Assembly (NCBI GenBank): GCA_029250345.1
Contig: JAQXFL010000171.1
Location: 1-6,024, forward strand
Length of the DNA stretch: 6,024 bases
From: Candidatus Poseidoniaceae archaeon
GTDB taxonomy: Archaea; Thermoplasmatota; Poseidoniia; Poseidoniales; Poseidoniaceae
Direction: 5' to 3'
How positions within the stretch are numbered: position 1 is the stretch's first letter; the number at the start of each line of letters is the position of its first letter. A program made the translations under genes and the position numbers. Shown here in pieces: positions 6,016-6,024 of this stretch. The notes below the pieces were generated by a model. It made no database searches. It was not told the DNA's origin and was given only the letters and a program-made list of their open reading frames with translations.

Positions 6016-6024
6016 AATAATTTT

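Larger units (their letters stand above)
5680..6024. other. Intergenic region without a convincing gene, divergent promoter area
   Basis: These 345 bases lie between the start of aroD (leftward) and a presumed rightward gene beginning past the window edge. The only open frames (about 60-65 codons at 5718-5900 + and 5802-5999 -) have low-complexity, non-protein-like translations and no ribosome binding site. The part next to aroD (5741-5840) is T-rich on the + strand and carries two small inverted repeats. The distal part (5865-6024) holds a TATA-like box, a long hairpin, a T tract and a Shine-Dalgarno, listed separately. Confidence 0.7.

Overview
This window probably comes from a planktonic euryarchaeon of the Thermoplasmatota, most likely marine group II (Poseidoniales). 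This is inferred from gene style, not from a marker gene. The support is a very large secreted protease with stacked PKD domains and one C-terminal membrane anchor, a second signal-peptide/anchor surface protein, a short type I 3-dehydroquinate dehydratase, AT-rich TATA-like boxes before genes, and Shine-Dalgarno sites of the GAGG/GGAGG type. Base composition looks close to 50% G+C throughout and gives no sign of a recently acquired block. No rRNA, tRNA, CRISPR array, insertion sequence or integrase is visible.

Layout. Bases 1-3645 (+) are the 3' part of a long gene whose start lies before the window. It encodes a HExxH...E zinc metallopeptidase domain, an accessory beta region, about six PKD/Ig-like domains, one membrane helix and a basic cytosolic tail. 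After 48 bases that hold a possible TATA box and a Shine-Dalgarno site, 3694-4839 (+) encodes a 381-residue exported, C-terminally anchored protein that I cannot assign to a named family. A hairpin at about 4842-4875 separates it from the convergent aroD gene (4879-5679, -), which encodes the third enzyme of the shikimate pathway. The remaining 345 bases (5680-6024) hold no convincing gene. They do hold several regulatory-looking elements and end in a strong GGAGG placed just before where a rightward gene would start, beyond the window edge.

How the parts work together. The first two genes point the same way and both encode proteins displayed outside the membrane, consistent with a cell-surface protein-degradation or binding function. 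aroD is a housekeeping biosynthetic gene that merely adjoins them. The part most worth a second look is 5865-6024. A TATA box overlapping an inverted repeat is followed by a 13-bp, one-mismatch stem with a T5 tract after it, then by a CCCCTC segment that could pair with either an early GAGGGG or the GAGG of the final Shine-Dalgarno. This looks like a structured, possibly regulatory leader or small RNA. The second point is a Leu in the AroD position where a substrate-binding Gln is expected.
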